This document shows, one piece after another, positions 1 to 11,508 of a DNA stretch of 64,000 nucleotides. Origin of the DNA: Mallotus nudiflorus (taxonomy: Eukaryota; Streptophyta; Magnoliopsida; Malpighiales; Euphorbiaceae). The position numbers and the translations under genes are program-made. The notes beneath the pieces are model-generated. The model was not told the DNA's origin. It did no database searches and saw only the letters and a program-made list of their open reading frames with translations. The stretch spans positions 7,577,501 to 7,641,500 of the forward strand of contig CANTUR010000009.1 of assembly GCA_947683625.1 (NCBI GenBank), read 5' to 3'. Numbering within the stretch: position 1 is the stretch's first letter; every line of letters begins with the position of its first letter.

Positions 1-2023
1 ATGTAGATCAGCATTTGGCCTAATGTCAATAAGCATTAGACAGATGCCAATAGGAATTTTGCTAAATACTAGCCAACATTATGCTATTTTTTCTATTTTT
101 TTATAATTTTGTTCTTTTTTGTGTGTGTCTAATTGGTTAATTGGACGTAATTAACACAAATTTGCCACTTTGTGTATTTAAAGAAGTCCCAAACTTTTTT
201 TAAAATGAATCCTATAATATATGTGTTTTCAAAAATAAAAAGAAATTTAAATCACAAATGCTGCGCAACTAAATCCTACGTTCATGTAGAAGATGTTAGC
301 TCCCTGGCTTTAAAAGATGAGGGAGAATGCTATAGTGGTGGCTTTTCTTTTTTTTTCTTAGGAGAAAAATTATTATCAAAAAGGGTTGAGATTGAATTTT
401 ATTGAACATAACAAAGATTTTGTTTTTTTTTTCCTTTTTTGGAGCCTGTAAAACCTAGTTCTTTACAAGAGGCAAAAAACCTAAGTTGCTCACTTTTGAT
501 TTTTAAAACCCTAGAAAACCAAATAAAATTGCATTATGTTTTCAATCGAGAGATCATGAAAGAGACATTATAGAGCCAATTCTAAACAATGAAAATCATA
601 GTCTAAGAGGCCATCTAACTGCATTTGTAAAGCATCCTTTTCACTTCTTTGCCTTGTTTTTCTTTTAATTTGATCTCTTTATTTTAATTATTGAGTTAAT
701 TATTGATTAAATTTTATTCTTCTGTCTTTGTTTTTGGTTTATGTTCTTTAGTGCTCTTAGAATGAGGATTGGTTATGGTGCAGCATTTGAATAGTGATCT
801 TGAAGAATCCATGGAATGCCATGGATCAAAACTTATGAAACCCCATAGAATTTAACATTTTTCTATTTCACTATGTTATTTTTTCAGCTATTATTTTTGG
901 TGTGTAATTAATTTCCTTTTAATTCTTTGCATTATAGGAATTATAATAACCATAATAATGGGAACGGTAATTATTTGCTTTTGTGTTATTAAAATTAATT
1001 TGCAATAAGGGTTTCATTTTGTAAAACCTGATAAAATCAATGATGGCAGTAGTTAATAAGGGTTCATGAAATTGATTTAGGGTTTTTTAGAAAATCATAA
1101 AAATGAATGTTTGATCTATTGTTTGTGTTTTATTTTTTTTGGGCTTATTTTTATGTTTTTATCCTTTTTGGGCCCCAAGCCCAGATTAGGTCTAAACTAA
1201 CTTAATCAATAGACTCAAAATTAGCTTTAGGGTTTAAATCAATTTAGGTATCATTAGGATAAATAGATTTAGGCCATCTCTTTTAAAATCAAAATAGATT
1301 TTAGCTTAGCCCATTTAAAAGCATTCTTAAAATATATAGACACTAAGGCCATTTTTAGCTAATAAAATTGATTTAGATTTAGAAAGCCTAATAAAGCATT
1401 TTTTGTTTCTTTTATAAAATATGTAGATTTAAGCCCATCTTCATTTAATTAAAATTAAGAACTAAGCTCATTTTAAGTTTAATTTATTTCTTTAAAATTT
1501 TAGATTCATACCCACATTTAGATAATTAAAATCAATAGAGTTAAGCTAATTAACTGATAAAAATGTAGGCCCACCTTTAGTCCATTTTCACTTGTAAATA
1601 AAAAAATGTAAATCTAGCTAACTTTCAATAAAATTAACATAGTTTAGATTGAGGGACGATGCATTTGAATACATTTTTATGTGTGATTTTATTGACTAGA
1701 TGCCTTAGGGTTAAATGGATGTTCAAATAGAGTTTAATAAAATTGCATGTAATTAGAGAATGAAGTAACAATTTATAAAGTAATTCTAAATGAACACCAG
1801 ACTAAGAGAAGTTAGTATTTCATTGTCATAATCTCCTAGCTATGGTGCTAACTATCTTTTTGAGAATTGAGTACCACTAATCAAATTATTCCAGTTATTA
1901 CCCTAGGTGGTGACTCCTCATATCCATGCTATGACTTTATGGCATAGTAGTGTGTTCCCTAAGGCCTCAAGCCAAAATAGTGTCACGGTTACTAAAATCA
2001 TGGACATGCACTAAACCCTGCCA
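1..2023 (+). mobile_element. Tat-A 5' LTR, left end outside the window
   Basis: Long AT-rich non-coding sequence that matches, in opposite orientation, the LTR at 11509-13615. Shared landmarks are the block around 795-835 with an ATGGAATGCCATGG core, the 1661-2023 block, and the end motif CTAAACCCTGCCA. The 1661-2020 block also recurs at 17237-17598. Gag and pol of a Tat element follow on the same strand, so this is its 5' LTR, holding promoter and polyadenylation signals. The left terminus is not visible. The ORF at 172-405 lies inside it, resembles no protein I know, and is left out. Confidence 0.7.
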
Positions 2024-2880
2024 TCTATTGTTGTGACTCCATTGTAGATAAGAGATACTAATTCTACTTGTGTTATTTAGAATTATTTTATTGATTATTA
2101 TTTCATTATTGCATTCATTTTGCATTGATTTATGATTTAATGATTTTGCTAGCTTCAAGGTGTTGTAAATTAGCTAATCATCACTCTTAGCATTAACTTG
2201 GTTTAAGAGAGATTACTGGGCTCATTTGACCAAAGTCTGTAACCCATGCCCATAAGGGGGTAATGTTCTCTCAAGTTTCTAAATGATGTTGGGCCCCCCT
2301 CTAACCTTGGCCTGTAACTCAAGTCAATAATGGAGGGCATCCTACTAAGGGAACCTTAACTTTTCACTGAACCCTAACCACACATAATGGCCTAGTTACT
2401 ACCCATAGGACTTTTACCCAAAAGTGCTTATTTATTTGAATTACCATTAGGTATTTCTATTTTTAAAAGCCCAAGCTCATACCTTTGAAGCCTACTCGGG
2501 CTAATAATGATTGGGCTAGACCTTTATATTTAGAAAATACTATTTGTATGTTTTTGTTTTAATAGAGAGTTGGCATGCGCACCAACTCTTAATATCCTCT
2601 GTCGATATAAAGGCAAAAATCTTGGAAAAGACTCTCCATTGGACACGTGTGTGTGGGGATAAGGTTGGAAGGATGAATATATTATCTACTTTATGTGCTA
2701 CTTGCTACCTAGTACTTGATACTTGTTGCATAAGCACATGCATCATGCATACATGCATGCATTCCTCGCATCATACTGGCATTTTATTTTGCAGCCATCA
2801 TAGATTTATCTAGGTCTTCTCTTATTTAGGGGTGGAAAGGTGGTAGATTAATCAAAACAGATCTAAGTCCTAAATCAATA
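2024..2880 (+). other. Untranslated leader of Tat-A
   Basis: No convincing coding sequence. It lies between the LTR end and the gag remnant, where Tat elements keep a primer-binding site and long leader. No intact primer-binding site is recognisable just after 2023. A pyrimidine-rich stretch ending TTTTGCAG near 2793 looks like a splice acceptor; that is only a suggestion. Confidence 0.5.
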
Positions 2881-4280
2881 GCTCAAGAGATCCTTCATGT
2901 ACTGGAAAAGAGTCTTATTAACCCACTTGATCTAGAAGCTGAACCAACTCTAATTGAACGGACATAAATGGAACAATAACCAAAGATATAGGCTTTATAA
3001 GACATTAAGGGAGCTTTGATGGATGACATGAGAGCCATGATGCAAGATAATTTGTTATAAGCTTTGGCCGGACTAGTGCAACCTACTATCATACCACCAC
3101 CTACTATTGAACAACCACATATTGCTATTATTGAACAAACACCTGCTGTGGGGGCTCCACCTAATGCTGCAGCTATCCTGCCTACTGTAGGCACTCTACC
3201 TACCACTAATAATGCTAGGGGGCAACCTATTGCTATAAATGTACCTGATACTGATGTGAGAGCTAAGGATGTTGAGAACTATTTAGTAGAGAAGGCAAAA
3301 GGAGATTAACTCAAACTGGTCTAAGATCATGAGTCCAAGCAGATGTAAGCACTGACTCATAAGATGTCCAAGATGGAAGAGCTAATTATAGGATAATGAA
3401 TGGGGTACTCATTTTACTTTAATGACATGCTACAATAGAGGGTGATAAGCTCCCTGAAAAATTCAAGATGCCTCGGCTACAAAAGTTTAATAGAAGAGGA
3501 GATCTGAGGATTCATCTCAGCCAATAACTAATAACCATGAGCACTACAAAAGCACCATTAATAGTGATTACTAAGTTATTTGTTTTATCATTAGAGGGGA
3601 TGGCTGTAAACTACTATTATGGGCTAAAAAAGTGTATCCGGACTTATTGGAAGGAATTATGTACTGCTTTTTTGAAATAATATGATTACAACACTAGGCT
3701 GAAAGTGTCTATCAAAGACTTATAATTGAAAAAACAAAAACCTAATGAATCCTTCTCTGATTTCCTTACCAGGTTCATGAACAAGGCAAGACTGATGAAG
3801 AATAAGTTGGCCAAGAAGGATCAAGTTGGAATGGTAGTCTATAATATATCACCTAATCTAGTCATGCGATTACAGATAATGAACCCCAAAACCTTCGTAG
3901 ACTTGTATGATGATGGTTTGCAAGCCTAAGAGATTGAGAGTCAAAAAATGAGAAAAGATAAAAGCATCATAATTTAAAATTACAGAACTAGGGGCACATA
4001 ATAAGGAAGTACTAGTCAAGCTGTGGAGGTACACATAGTTCAGCAACCTTGAAGATTCTTTAACTTTAACCAACCACTCTCCAAAGTCTAAGAATGACTA
4101 ATCCAAAAAGGCATAATTTGACCCATAACCTTTTGTAAGCCACCAAACCCAAATGTCCCCAGTTATGACCCTAAAAGTTACTATAAATTCCACTAAGTTA
4201 CTGGCCATTCCATAGACAACTGTATCCACATAAAACATAAGATCCAAAACTTGATAGATTCTAAAAAAATCACAAACCTT
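2881..4280 (+). pseudogene. gag: Tat-A gag (decayed)
   Basis: Remnant of the capsid/nucleocapsid protein that packages element RNA. A Pro/Thr-rich N-terminal segment (3064-3309) is followed by a gag core near 3726-3929 with KQKPNESFSDFLTRF and the YNISPNL segment typical of Tat/Ogre gag. A C-terminal stretch near 4180-4250 (KFH, then GHSIDNC) resembles the zinc knuckle, but the position expected to hold its first Cys reads Tyr. Several stops and frame changes separate these parts. The gag family is clear; exact ends are not. Confidence 0.75.
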
Positions 4281-5159
4281 GAAAAGTCCAACTCTAACCC
4301 AAACACTTAAAAGAACCCTTTCCTAGACTATTGAATTATTCAACCACCAGCCACCATGATTATCAATTCAAGGGTTAGCAAAGAAGAAGTGTTAAACTCT
4401 TTTGAAAACCTAAACCTTATAGCCAATGGAGAATCCTCTAGATAGCAATATAGAGGAGTGGAGGATTTACTGGGCCAGCCCTCAGGTAAGTTTTATTACA
4501 AGGTGTTCTACTCAAAACCATCCTCTGCTAATATCCTCATTCAATTAATCAAGCCCTTAGATTGTAGTGATGAGTTTGATGTTAAGCCAATGAAAGAAGG
4601 GAAATAACCTAAAACTCCTAAGCAACCACTAAGAAGAATGGAAGATCTATTGGGATTACATAGTGTTTTACTATTAGCTTGCTTCAACTGATATACCTGT
4701 CAAAGAAATTATGCCTATAGGATAGGGCAATGAGTTTGAAGATGGACTTTTAGCTCCTGAACAGTCTCAAGAAGGAGTTAAAGATCTATTGAACCAACAC
4801 TTAGGCAAGCTCAATATGGAAGAGTCAAAAGGGAAAGAAATCTGCCCAATGGGAATATGGAAAGATGAGAAAAGAGATTGAATCATTGGAGTTGTTGACA
4901 TCTAGTATGACTTTGATAAAGAAAGCTCAGATGGTCTCGATGTCTGGAGTGATAATCCTAAGGTGAATCATGTCACTAGAAGTTGAAAGAATTACAAAGT
5001 AGTTAAAAAGAAAACTAAGAGATTCATAACAAGAGAAGAAATAGAAGATAAACAAATAGAGGAAGATTAGAAAGAAGATATGATTTTAGAATAGTTAAAG
5101 AAGGCTAAGGAAAATGTCAACATTTAGGAACTACTATTGCATTCAAGTAGCCATAGAAG
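4281..5159 (+). pseudogene. Tat-A gag-protease linker region
   Basis: Low-complexity Lys/Glu-rich coding remnant in mixed frames between the gag zinc-knuckle remnant and the protease. Tat elements have a poorly conserved linker here. I see no conserved motif and assign it by position only. Confidence 0.45.
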
Positions 5160-5760
5160 AGCTCTTGTCAAAGCTTGGTCATGTACTTTGAAATAACAGC
5201 CACATTTGAAGCTATGGTAGCCAAGATGACAGAAAATAAACTTAAGCTAATAACATGCTCAAATGATGACCTGCCTCTAGAAGGAAGAAACCATAATAAG
5301 GCATTGTTTATCTTAGTTAAGGTGAGGGGAAAGAGAACTAATTTTGCTATGGTTCATGATGGTTCTACTATTAATGTGTGTCCTTTGAAAATACTACCTA
5401 ATTTGGGTTTAAAGGCTGAAGACTTACTAGATTGAAAGCTCATAATCAGTGCTAATGATGACAGCACTAGGAATGTTAAAGGGATATTCTAAGCTCTAGT
5501 TAAAATAGGAACTGTGGAATCAACTGTTGAGTTTACCATGCTGGACATACTAGTTACTTATGCCCTGTTGTTAGGAAGGCCATGGTTCCATGCTTTGGGA
5601 GGGGTACCCTTAACTATGCATCATGGTTCCATGCTTTGGGAGGGGTACCCTTAACTGTGCATCAGAAGATAAAATGCCCTCATGAAGGAGAGGTTATGAT
5701 TGTAGAAGTTAGGACTAATGCTGTTGTAGTAACCATATTGGACAAATAAAAGAAAATGTG
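5160..5760 (+). pseudogene. Tat-A aspartic protease (decayed)
   Basis: Retropepsin-like protease that would process the polyprotein. The open part 5175-5435 contains VHDGSTINVCPL, the Tat active-site region followed by the usual LKILPNLGLK helix. The position where the catalytic Asp normally precedes G-S reads His, so the active site appears lost. Downstream, LGRPWFHALGGVP is the conserved protease C-terminal block; it is interrupted by a 42 bp tandem duplication (5582-5665) and stops. Confidence 0.75.
5582..5665 (+). repeat. 42 bp tandem duplication in the Tat-A protease
   Basis: A block beginning TGGTTCCATGCTTTGGGAGG and ending at GCATCA is present twice head to tail with one visible difference (ACTATGCATCA, ACTGTGCATCA). 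The length is a multiple of three or very close to it. It duplicates the WFHALGG block of the protease and looks like a replication-slippage product. Confidence 0.85.
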
Positions 5761-6539
5761 TGCACCCCCTAGTTTCCAGATTGTTGGGTGATATTTGATG
5801 GAATAGAAATGGATCTGAGAGTAGCAAAAATGATGGAGAGAATGAATTACTGGCTTCAACAAGTGTTGGGGAAGAATGAGTAAGGAAGCCTTAGTCTCCC
5901 AATATTCAAAAGCTCAGGTAATACAAGTAGTTTGGGTTATGTAAAGAAATAAAACTGATAAGCAAAGGAGCCATGAAGAGATTTAATGCCAAACAAAGGA
6001 AGCTCTTAAGGAAAATTAGGCCACTAAGTGAAAATTTTGTCATGACAAGGGAAGCTAATACTATTTGGGAGCTAAGAAATCAATCAATGTTATTGGAGGA
6101 GATGTTCCTAGGTTTAAGATCTTCAAAGAGTAAATTATGGAAAACCTAGTGAAGGATAAAAAAAAGGAAGTGATGAAGCTGGCAGCTGAGAGGATGGGTA
6201 ATGCTGCTATCGAGGAGCTGTTGTGTCTGCCACCTAAAGAGGAGCCACCCTAGGATTTAGCCACTATCATTAGTGATAGCTTTATTGATGTTGTTTATAA
6301 TGAAATTAATGTAATGACATCTAGTCTGTTTGAGGATGAAAACTCTATATTTTCCATAGTCAATGATATGAATTCTGGTTTAGCTTTCTTTTATGATGTG
6401 GATCCTAATAGTTCTATTCATTATAACTTTTATCATTCATATATGTTTGACATTAATTCAATTCCATTTTTAATTCATTTAACATGGGCACAAATGGTAA
6501 TTCGAAGAACATTTCTATATCAAAAAAGGTAACTCCTGA
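5761..6539 (+). pseudogene. Tat-A spacer between protease and reverse transcriptase
   Basis: Decayed coding sequence in changing frames. The stretch 6314-6480 (EDENSIFSIVNDMN, then FYDVDPNSSIHYNF) matches the equivalent segment of Tat-B on the minus strand at about 20040-20150, so it is a conserved pre-RT region of this family and not random sequence. No catalytic motif is present. Confidence 0.6.
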
Positions 6540-7840
6540 AGAGAGGAAAAAAGGTAGCATTTGCTTGGGCTTATGAGGATATGCCAGGTATAGATAGGGA
6601 AATTATAGAACATGACGTTCTTACTCATCTAAAAATAAAACATGTTAGGTAGAAACTACACAGGCTAATGCTAGAGTGGACTAAAAAGATAAGAGAGGAA
6701 ATTGCTAAATAATTCCAGACTAATGTTTTAGAAGTAGTAGATTATCCTTAAGGTTAACAAACATAGTGTTGGCACCCAAGAAAGATGGTAAAGTACATAT
6801 GTGTTTAATTTCAAGGATTTAAATAAAGCATGTTTGTAGGATGACTTCCCTTTACCTCACATCTTTGTAATAGTGGATAGTGTAGCGTCATGTGCAATGT
6901 ACTCCTTCATGGATAGGTTCTCAAGGTATAACCAAATAATGATGGTAGTTATGGATAAGATCAAGATAGCTTTCGTCATGGAATGGGGGACATATTGCTA
7001 CAAGGTTATGCCTTTCAGGTTAAAGAATGCAAGTGCAGTTTATCGAAGGGCAGCCACTGCTCTTTTTCAAGACATGATGTATAAGAAAATGGATGTATGT
7101 GTAGATGATATGATGGTCAAGTCAAAAACAAGAGAAGGGCATTATGAAGCATTGGACAAATTCTTAGCATGCATTGAGAGGTATAATTTAAGACTAAATC
7201 CAAAGAAATGCATTTTCAGAGTTACTTCATGGAAGTTGTTGGGGCATATATCAGTAGTAGAGGAATCGAAGTGGATCCAGATAAAGTGAAAGCCATTTAG
7301 GAAATGCCAACACCAAAAATAGAGAAAAAAGTGAGAGGATTCATTGGTAGGTTGTAGTATATTAGTAGGTTCATTGCAAAGCTTACTAATATTTATAACC
7401 CTATATTTAAACTCTTAAGGAAAAACTAGACAACGAAGTGAAATGATGATTGTCAAAAGGCATTTGAAATGATTAAAGAATATGTCACTAATACACCGAT
7501 ACTAAAGCCACCGAGGCAAGGTATTATTAATCATGTACTTGGCCTTAGAGGAAAATACAATAAGGATAAGAAGCACCATAGGGGATAGATCATGTAATAT
7601 TATTTTAGTAAGAAATTTCTACCATATGAGGAAAAGTAAAACTTGGTAGAGAAGACATGTTTGACAATGATATGGGCAACAAGGAAATTGAGGCATTACT
7701 TACAGTCCTATAAGGTTCAAGCTATTTTAAAGATAGATCCCTTAAGGTACCTATTTCAAGCACCCACTTTGACTGGAAGAATGTCTTGATGGGTAGTACT
7801 CCTGATTGAGTTTGATATAGAGTACATCACCATAAAGGTC
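6540..7840 (+). pseudogene. pol: Tat-A reverse transcriptase and first RNase H (decayed)
   Basis: Copies element RNA into DNA and degrades the RNA strand. Visible in order: the pre-RT segment with AWAYEDMPG near 6565, VLAPKKDGKVHMC near 6770, the open block 6873-7289 with YNQIMMVVMDKIK, GTYCYKVMPF and the catalytic region VCVDDMMVKS (both Asp present), then the connection LNPKKCIF. RNase H traces follow (KAFEMIKEYV, FLPYEEK, RKLRHYLQSY, SWW-type end near 7790). Stops and frameshifts occur about every 100-300 bases. Ty3/gypsy order RT-RNaseH-integrase is kept. Confidence 0.85.
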
Positions 7841-8480
7841 TTTAAAGGAAGGGTAGTAGAAGAATTCCTAACTCAAAATGCATTCGAGGATGATGAACAT
7901 ATGGAACTTAGAGTTTCCAAATGAAAACCTGGCAATCATAGAGCATTGGGAGTCGAAGCTTTACTTTAATGGGGCTATAAGCAACAAAGGAGCTGGATTA
8001 GGAGTAATTCTTCTTACGCTAGAAGGAGAAACCATACTAATGGCCAAGAACTTAGATTTTAAGGTGACAAATGATATGGCCGAGTATAAAGCACGCATCT
8101 ATGAGTTTGAAGTAGCTCTAATAGCTGGGGCAAATGAATTACTAGTTTATGGGGATTCAATGTTGGTTGTTAGCTACGCTAAGGAGGAATGGGAAATGAA
8201 AGAGAACAATCTAAAACCCTACATCTACTATTTAAAATCTTTTGTGGAGAACTTCAATAAATGTCTTTTTTGTCCATTTGTCAATAGATGATAATCAGAT
8301 GGCAGATGCACTAGCAACACTCTCTTTAATGTGGTATAGTGTGATAGAATCAACTATGAAGCCTTTATTAATCATGAAATCAAGAGCTCTATGTTATGGA
8401 GGAGATCAGATTACGAGCGTTCAAGTAGGGCCAAAAGAGAAACCATCATTTAATGATATTCAGAGGTTTATTCAATAAAG
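7841..8480 (+). pseudogene. Tat-A second RNase H of archaeal type
   Basis: The block from 7878 reads LYFNGAISNKGAGLGVILL, then NDMAEYKA, then ELLVYGDSMLVVSYAKEEWE, and in another frame from 8242 NQMADALATL. This set (YFDGA, AEYEA, GDS, ADALA) is the extra RNase H found downstream of the first in plant Tat elements and is the best lineage marker here. The first Asp position reads Asn. A frameshift lies near 8245-8290. Confidence 0.85.
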
Positions 8481-9650
8481 AAAATATCCGGATGAGGCAA
8501 CTTCAAAAGAAAGATATGATCTTCATGTCCTTGCATGCAAGTATGCAAGTCATGATGGAGTATTGTATAAGAGAATCTTGATTGGAATGCAACTTAGATG
8601 TCTCAAGAAAGATGAAGCTGAAGAGTTAATAAAAGAGATTCATGTAGCAGCTTCTCAGGCAAGGGTATTATTTGATGAGTGTGGAAAAGGATTACATTAG
8701 AATAGTGAGGTAGTATCACCAGTGCCAGAGATATGGAATTCTTGACCAGCTTCCTCCTATAGTGCTAAATAGTTTATTATCACCTTGGCCCTTTGCAGCT
8801 TGGGGAATTGACATTATAAGAGAAATAAGGCCGACAACAATGAATGGGCATAAATATATAGTCATCCCAATAGATTATTTCTCTAAATGGGTAGAGGCTA
8901 AATCATTCAATGTTATGAAAGTAAAATAGATGGTGCGATTCATCGAGAAAAGCTTTATTGCAGGTATAGGGTTCCACATCACATTGTGATTGCTAACTAT
9001 GTCCAATTTCATGCTAAAATAGCATAATTATTGTAGAAGTATGAGATTGAGCATTATAATTCTTCACAGTATCATCCTCGAGCTAATGGAGTAGTAGAAG
9101 TAGCTAACAAAAATGTCAAGAAAATCTTCTCTAAAATGTTTAAGACTTACAAAGATTGGTATGAGTTTCTCCTATTTGCTTGATGGGCATATAGGACTAC
9201 AACTAGAACTACCACATGCCAAACTCCATTCTCCTTAGTGTATGGTTGTGAAGCAGTCTTGCCTATAGAAATAAAGATTAAATCCTTGAGAGTTGTCATG
9301 GAAAATAAAACTCCTATGAGTGAATTGGCATAAAAGAGATACGATCGCCTTGCATCTCTATACAAGAAAATGATGGATGCTTTGTTTCATACTTAGATAT
9401 ATCAGAAGAAGATAGCAAGATCATTCAATAAGAAGGTTAATCAAGGAAAGATAAAAGCTAAGGACATGGTATTAAAATAGTCTAGAGTAGTACTGTTTGA
9501 TCTAAGAGGAAAATTTAGACCAAATTAGGAAGGACCATATATAGTCAAATCTGTTTTACCTAAAGGATCTACAAAGATATCAGATCTGGAAGGGAATGAA
9601 TTCATAGAGCCTATTAACCTTAATTACCTCAAGAAATACTACCTGTAAAA
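8481..9650 (+). pseudogene. Tat-A integrase (decayed)
   Basis: Would insert the cDNA into the genome. The N-terminal part (8481-8680) reads YDLHVLACKY and GVLYKR. Core traces are NRLFL and then YEIEHYNSSQYHPRANGVVE (9040-9095), which holds the region of the catalytic Glu. The C-terminal part reads TPFSLVYGCEAVLPIE (9215-9262) and EGPYIVKSVLPKGS (9520-9560), ending near 9648. At least ten stops interrupt it, several of them TAG or TGA where the family has Trp. Confidence 0.85.
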
Positions 9651-9679
9651 ATTAAAGTGAAATTATTATAAAGAAAATA

Positions 9680-9930
9680 AATTTTGTTGATTAGAAAATC
9701 GTAAAAGGCAAGTCAGACAAAAGTTAGGACATTCCCTCTATTCAGAAAACCCGTAAAGGGCTGACAGATAAAAATTAGGGAATAAAAATAAAATAAATGG
9801 TCCTACTAGCTATAAAACCCACAAAGGGCTAGTCAAGCAAAAATTAGGGTAAATAAATAAGAGAAAAAAATATTCAGTTAGAAAATCTGAAAGGACTAGT
9901 TGATAACAAGAGTTATATTAGGTGATATAA
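9680..9930 (+). repeat. Short tandem motif in the Tat-A 3' UTR
   Basis: Four degenerate copies of a roughly 55-68 bp unit carrying AAAACCCGTAAAGGGC and a CAAAAATTAGGG follow-on, at about 9688, 9742, 9810 and 9877. Tandem repeats directly after the integrase are common in the variable 3' UTR of Tat elements. Confidence 0.7.
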
Positions 9931-10079
9931 TAAATGTACTCATTTTTTCCCTAACTAATGAGTCCATTTGAAATTGAATTATTGGTTTAACATTACATGT
10001 TCTATCTTATTTATAATTCATAAGTACTAGAAAGGAAAATATAACATGAAAGCTTAAAATTAGCTCTATGAGACCATTT

Positions 10080-10965
10080 CTTAGTGATGTATATGTTTCT
10101 TCTTTTGTTACTCATCATATGAAGCTTGAGTCCTCTTGTATCTAAAGAATCCTAATGACTTCATAGCTTGTACCACAACCTAGGTCATGTATTTATCATC
10201 AGTAGTTTTACCAACATCCAAGTGTATATTTTGCTTAAGAATCCTATGAGGCCATAAAAAGGATAGCTTAGGCAAAAGTTAAGGCAAAAAAACAAAAGAG
10301 AGCAAAGGGCTTTAGTTATAGTAATTAGAGGAGAAGTAAACTGATCAAAAGATGATGTTGGGCCTCGAAGTTATCTAGCCCAATAATAATATGCATAGGA
10401 TTGGCTCTAGTCTCTATTTATTACCCCTGATCCTAATATCAACATTCCCATGGGAAGAAACTAAGAGAAATTAAGCTTAATGGTAGAAAGTAAAAATTCT
10501 AGTCTAAGCAGCACTATGCTTATCCTTAGTCTCATATACAATAATTAAGGAAGACAAATTAGTAATCATGGGGTTATGAGCAAAAAGATAAATATCATCC
10601 AAGGGCATATCAAAGAAACTAACAAGCCCATATAGTAATTACATAGTCAGGCAAGTGATAGCAGTAGTAGTGTCGAATGAGCACCCTAGGATGGTAGCAA
10701 ACTCTTCAATCATATGACACAACTCATAACTATTGAACCTAAAGACATGGCCCTTTGATCTCTAGAATGTTGCAACAACATGCAGGAAATTGTCATTTAT
10801 CTTTAGATGTTGAAAAAATTTTAAGTGCTTGATATGAAAGGATTAAAGCTTATTCCAGTCACCACCATTAAGGCTCTTGAGAAACTTCTTCATCAATTAG
10901 TGAGAAGCTTGAGTCATGATGAGAATGACGAGAAAAAAAGATAATGAAACTAGTTCCCTTTTAAC
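10080..10965 (-). pseudogene. Antisense extra ORF of Tat-A, plant-mobile-domain-like
   Basis: Read on the minus strand, opposite to Tat-A pol. Segments in order: a start near 10920 (MTQAS), NFLHVVATF, SKGHVFRFNSYELCHMIEEF, ATILGCSFDT, DMPLDDIYLFAHN and, near the left end, WPHRILKQNIHLDVGKTTDD followed by VVVQAMKSLGFF. The VFRFNSYELCHMIEEF block matches the plant mobile domain style seen in extra antisense ORFs of Tat elements, located between integrase and 3' LTR as here. Many stops make it non-functional. The role of this protein in the family is not settled. It could instead be a sense ORF of a truncated minus-strand element. Confidence 0.6.
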
Positions 10966-11298
10966 TTTTTATTAGGGGAGAAACTGAATTTGGATGGAAT
11001 TAGGATTCTCCATTCTTAATTGATAGGGATAATGGATGATAGATAAATAATAAAGATAAATGGATAGGATAGATGATAAATAAAGGATAAATAGTTTAAT
11101 TATCTAATTATCCTAATTATCTAAAATCTTTATCCATTTACCTAAGTCTAATTGAAGGAATTTGAATTCATATCAATACATATACCAGTTTAACACAGTG
11201 CATACAAACAATACATGATTCATAACAAAACAATACCATAGAAAAAGTCTAATACAAATAGAAGTAAAAAAACTAAGACAATCCAGATCAGTCCATGG

Positions 11299-11452
11299 GC
11301 TCTATTCACTGGTAGGATTGTCCCAATGAACGGTGTCTAGAGGTCTGACAAATAAAGTCCCAGCGCTATGAGGATTAATGCCCAAACCTACAAAGTGTTG
11401 GTGAAGCATCTCGATATCATGTTCCAGATCATTAAAGTAGCTCTATACATAT
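11299..11452 (-). other. Short open segment, unknown
   Basis: About 46 codons are open on the minus strand, with SYFNDLEHDIEMLHQHF followed by LFVRPLDTVHWDNP and a stop. The composition looks like real coding sequence, perhaps the tail of an extra Tat ORF, but it lies upstream rather than downstream of the antisense ORF at 10080-10965, so the relationship is unclear. Confidence 0.35.
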
Positions 11453-11508
11453 AGGAAAGGAAATAACATTTCAAATGCATTTCATGCATAATATGCATAC
11501 ATTGTAAC

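Noticed and set aside
172..405. ORF of 77 codons near the window start
   Set aside because: Lies within a Tat LTR, is AT-driven, and resembles no protein I know.
9147..9365. Minus-strand ORF of 72 codons
   Set aside because: Antisense shadow of the Tat-A integrase, whose motifs are clear on the plus strand.
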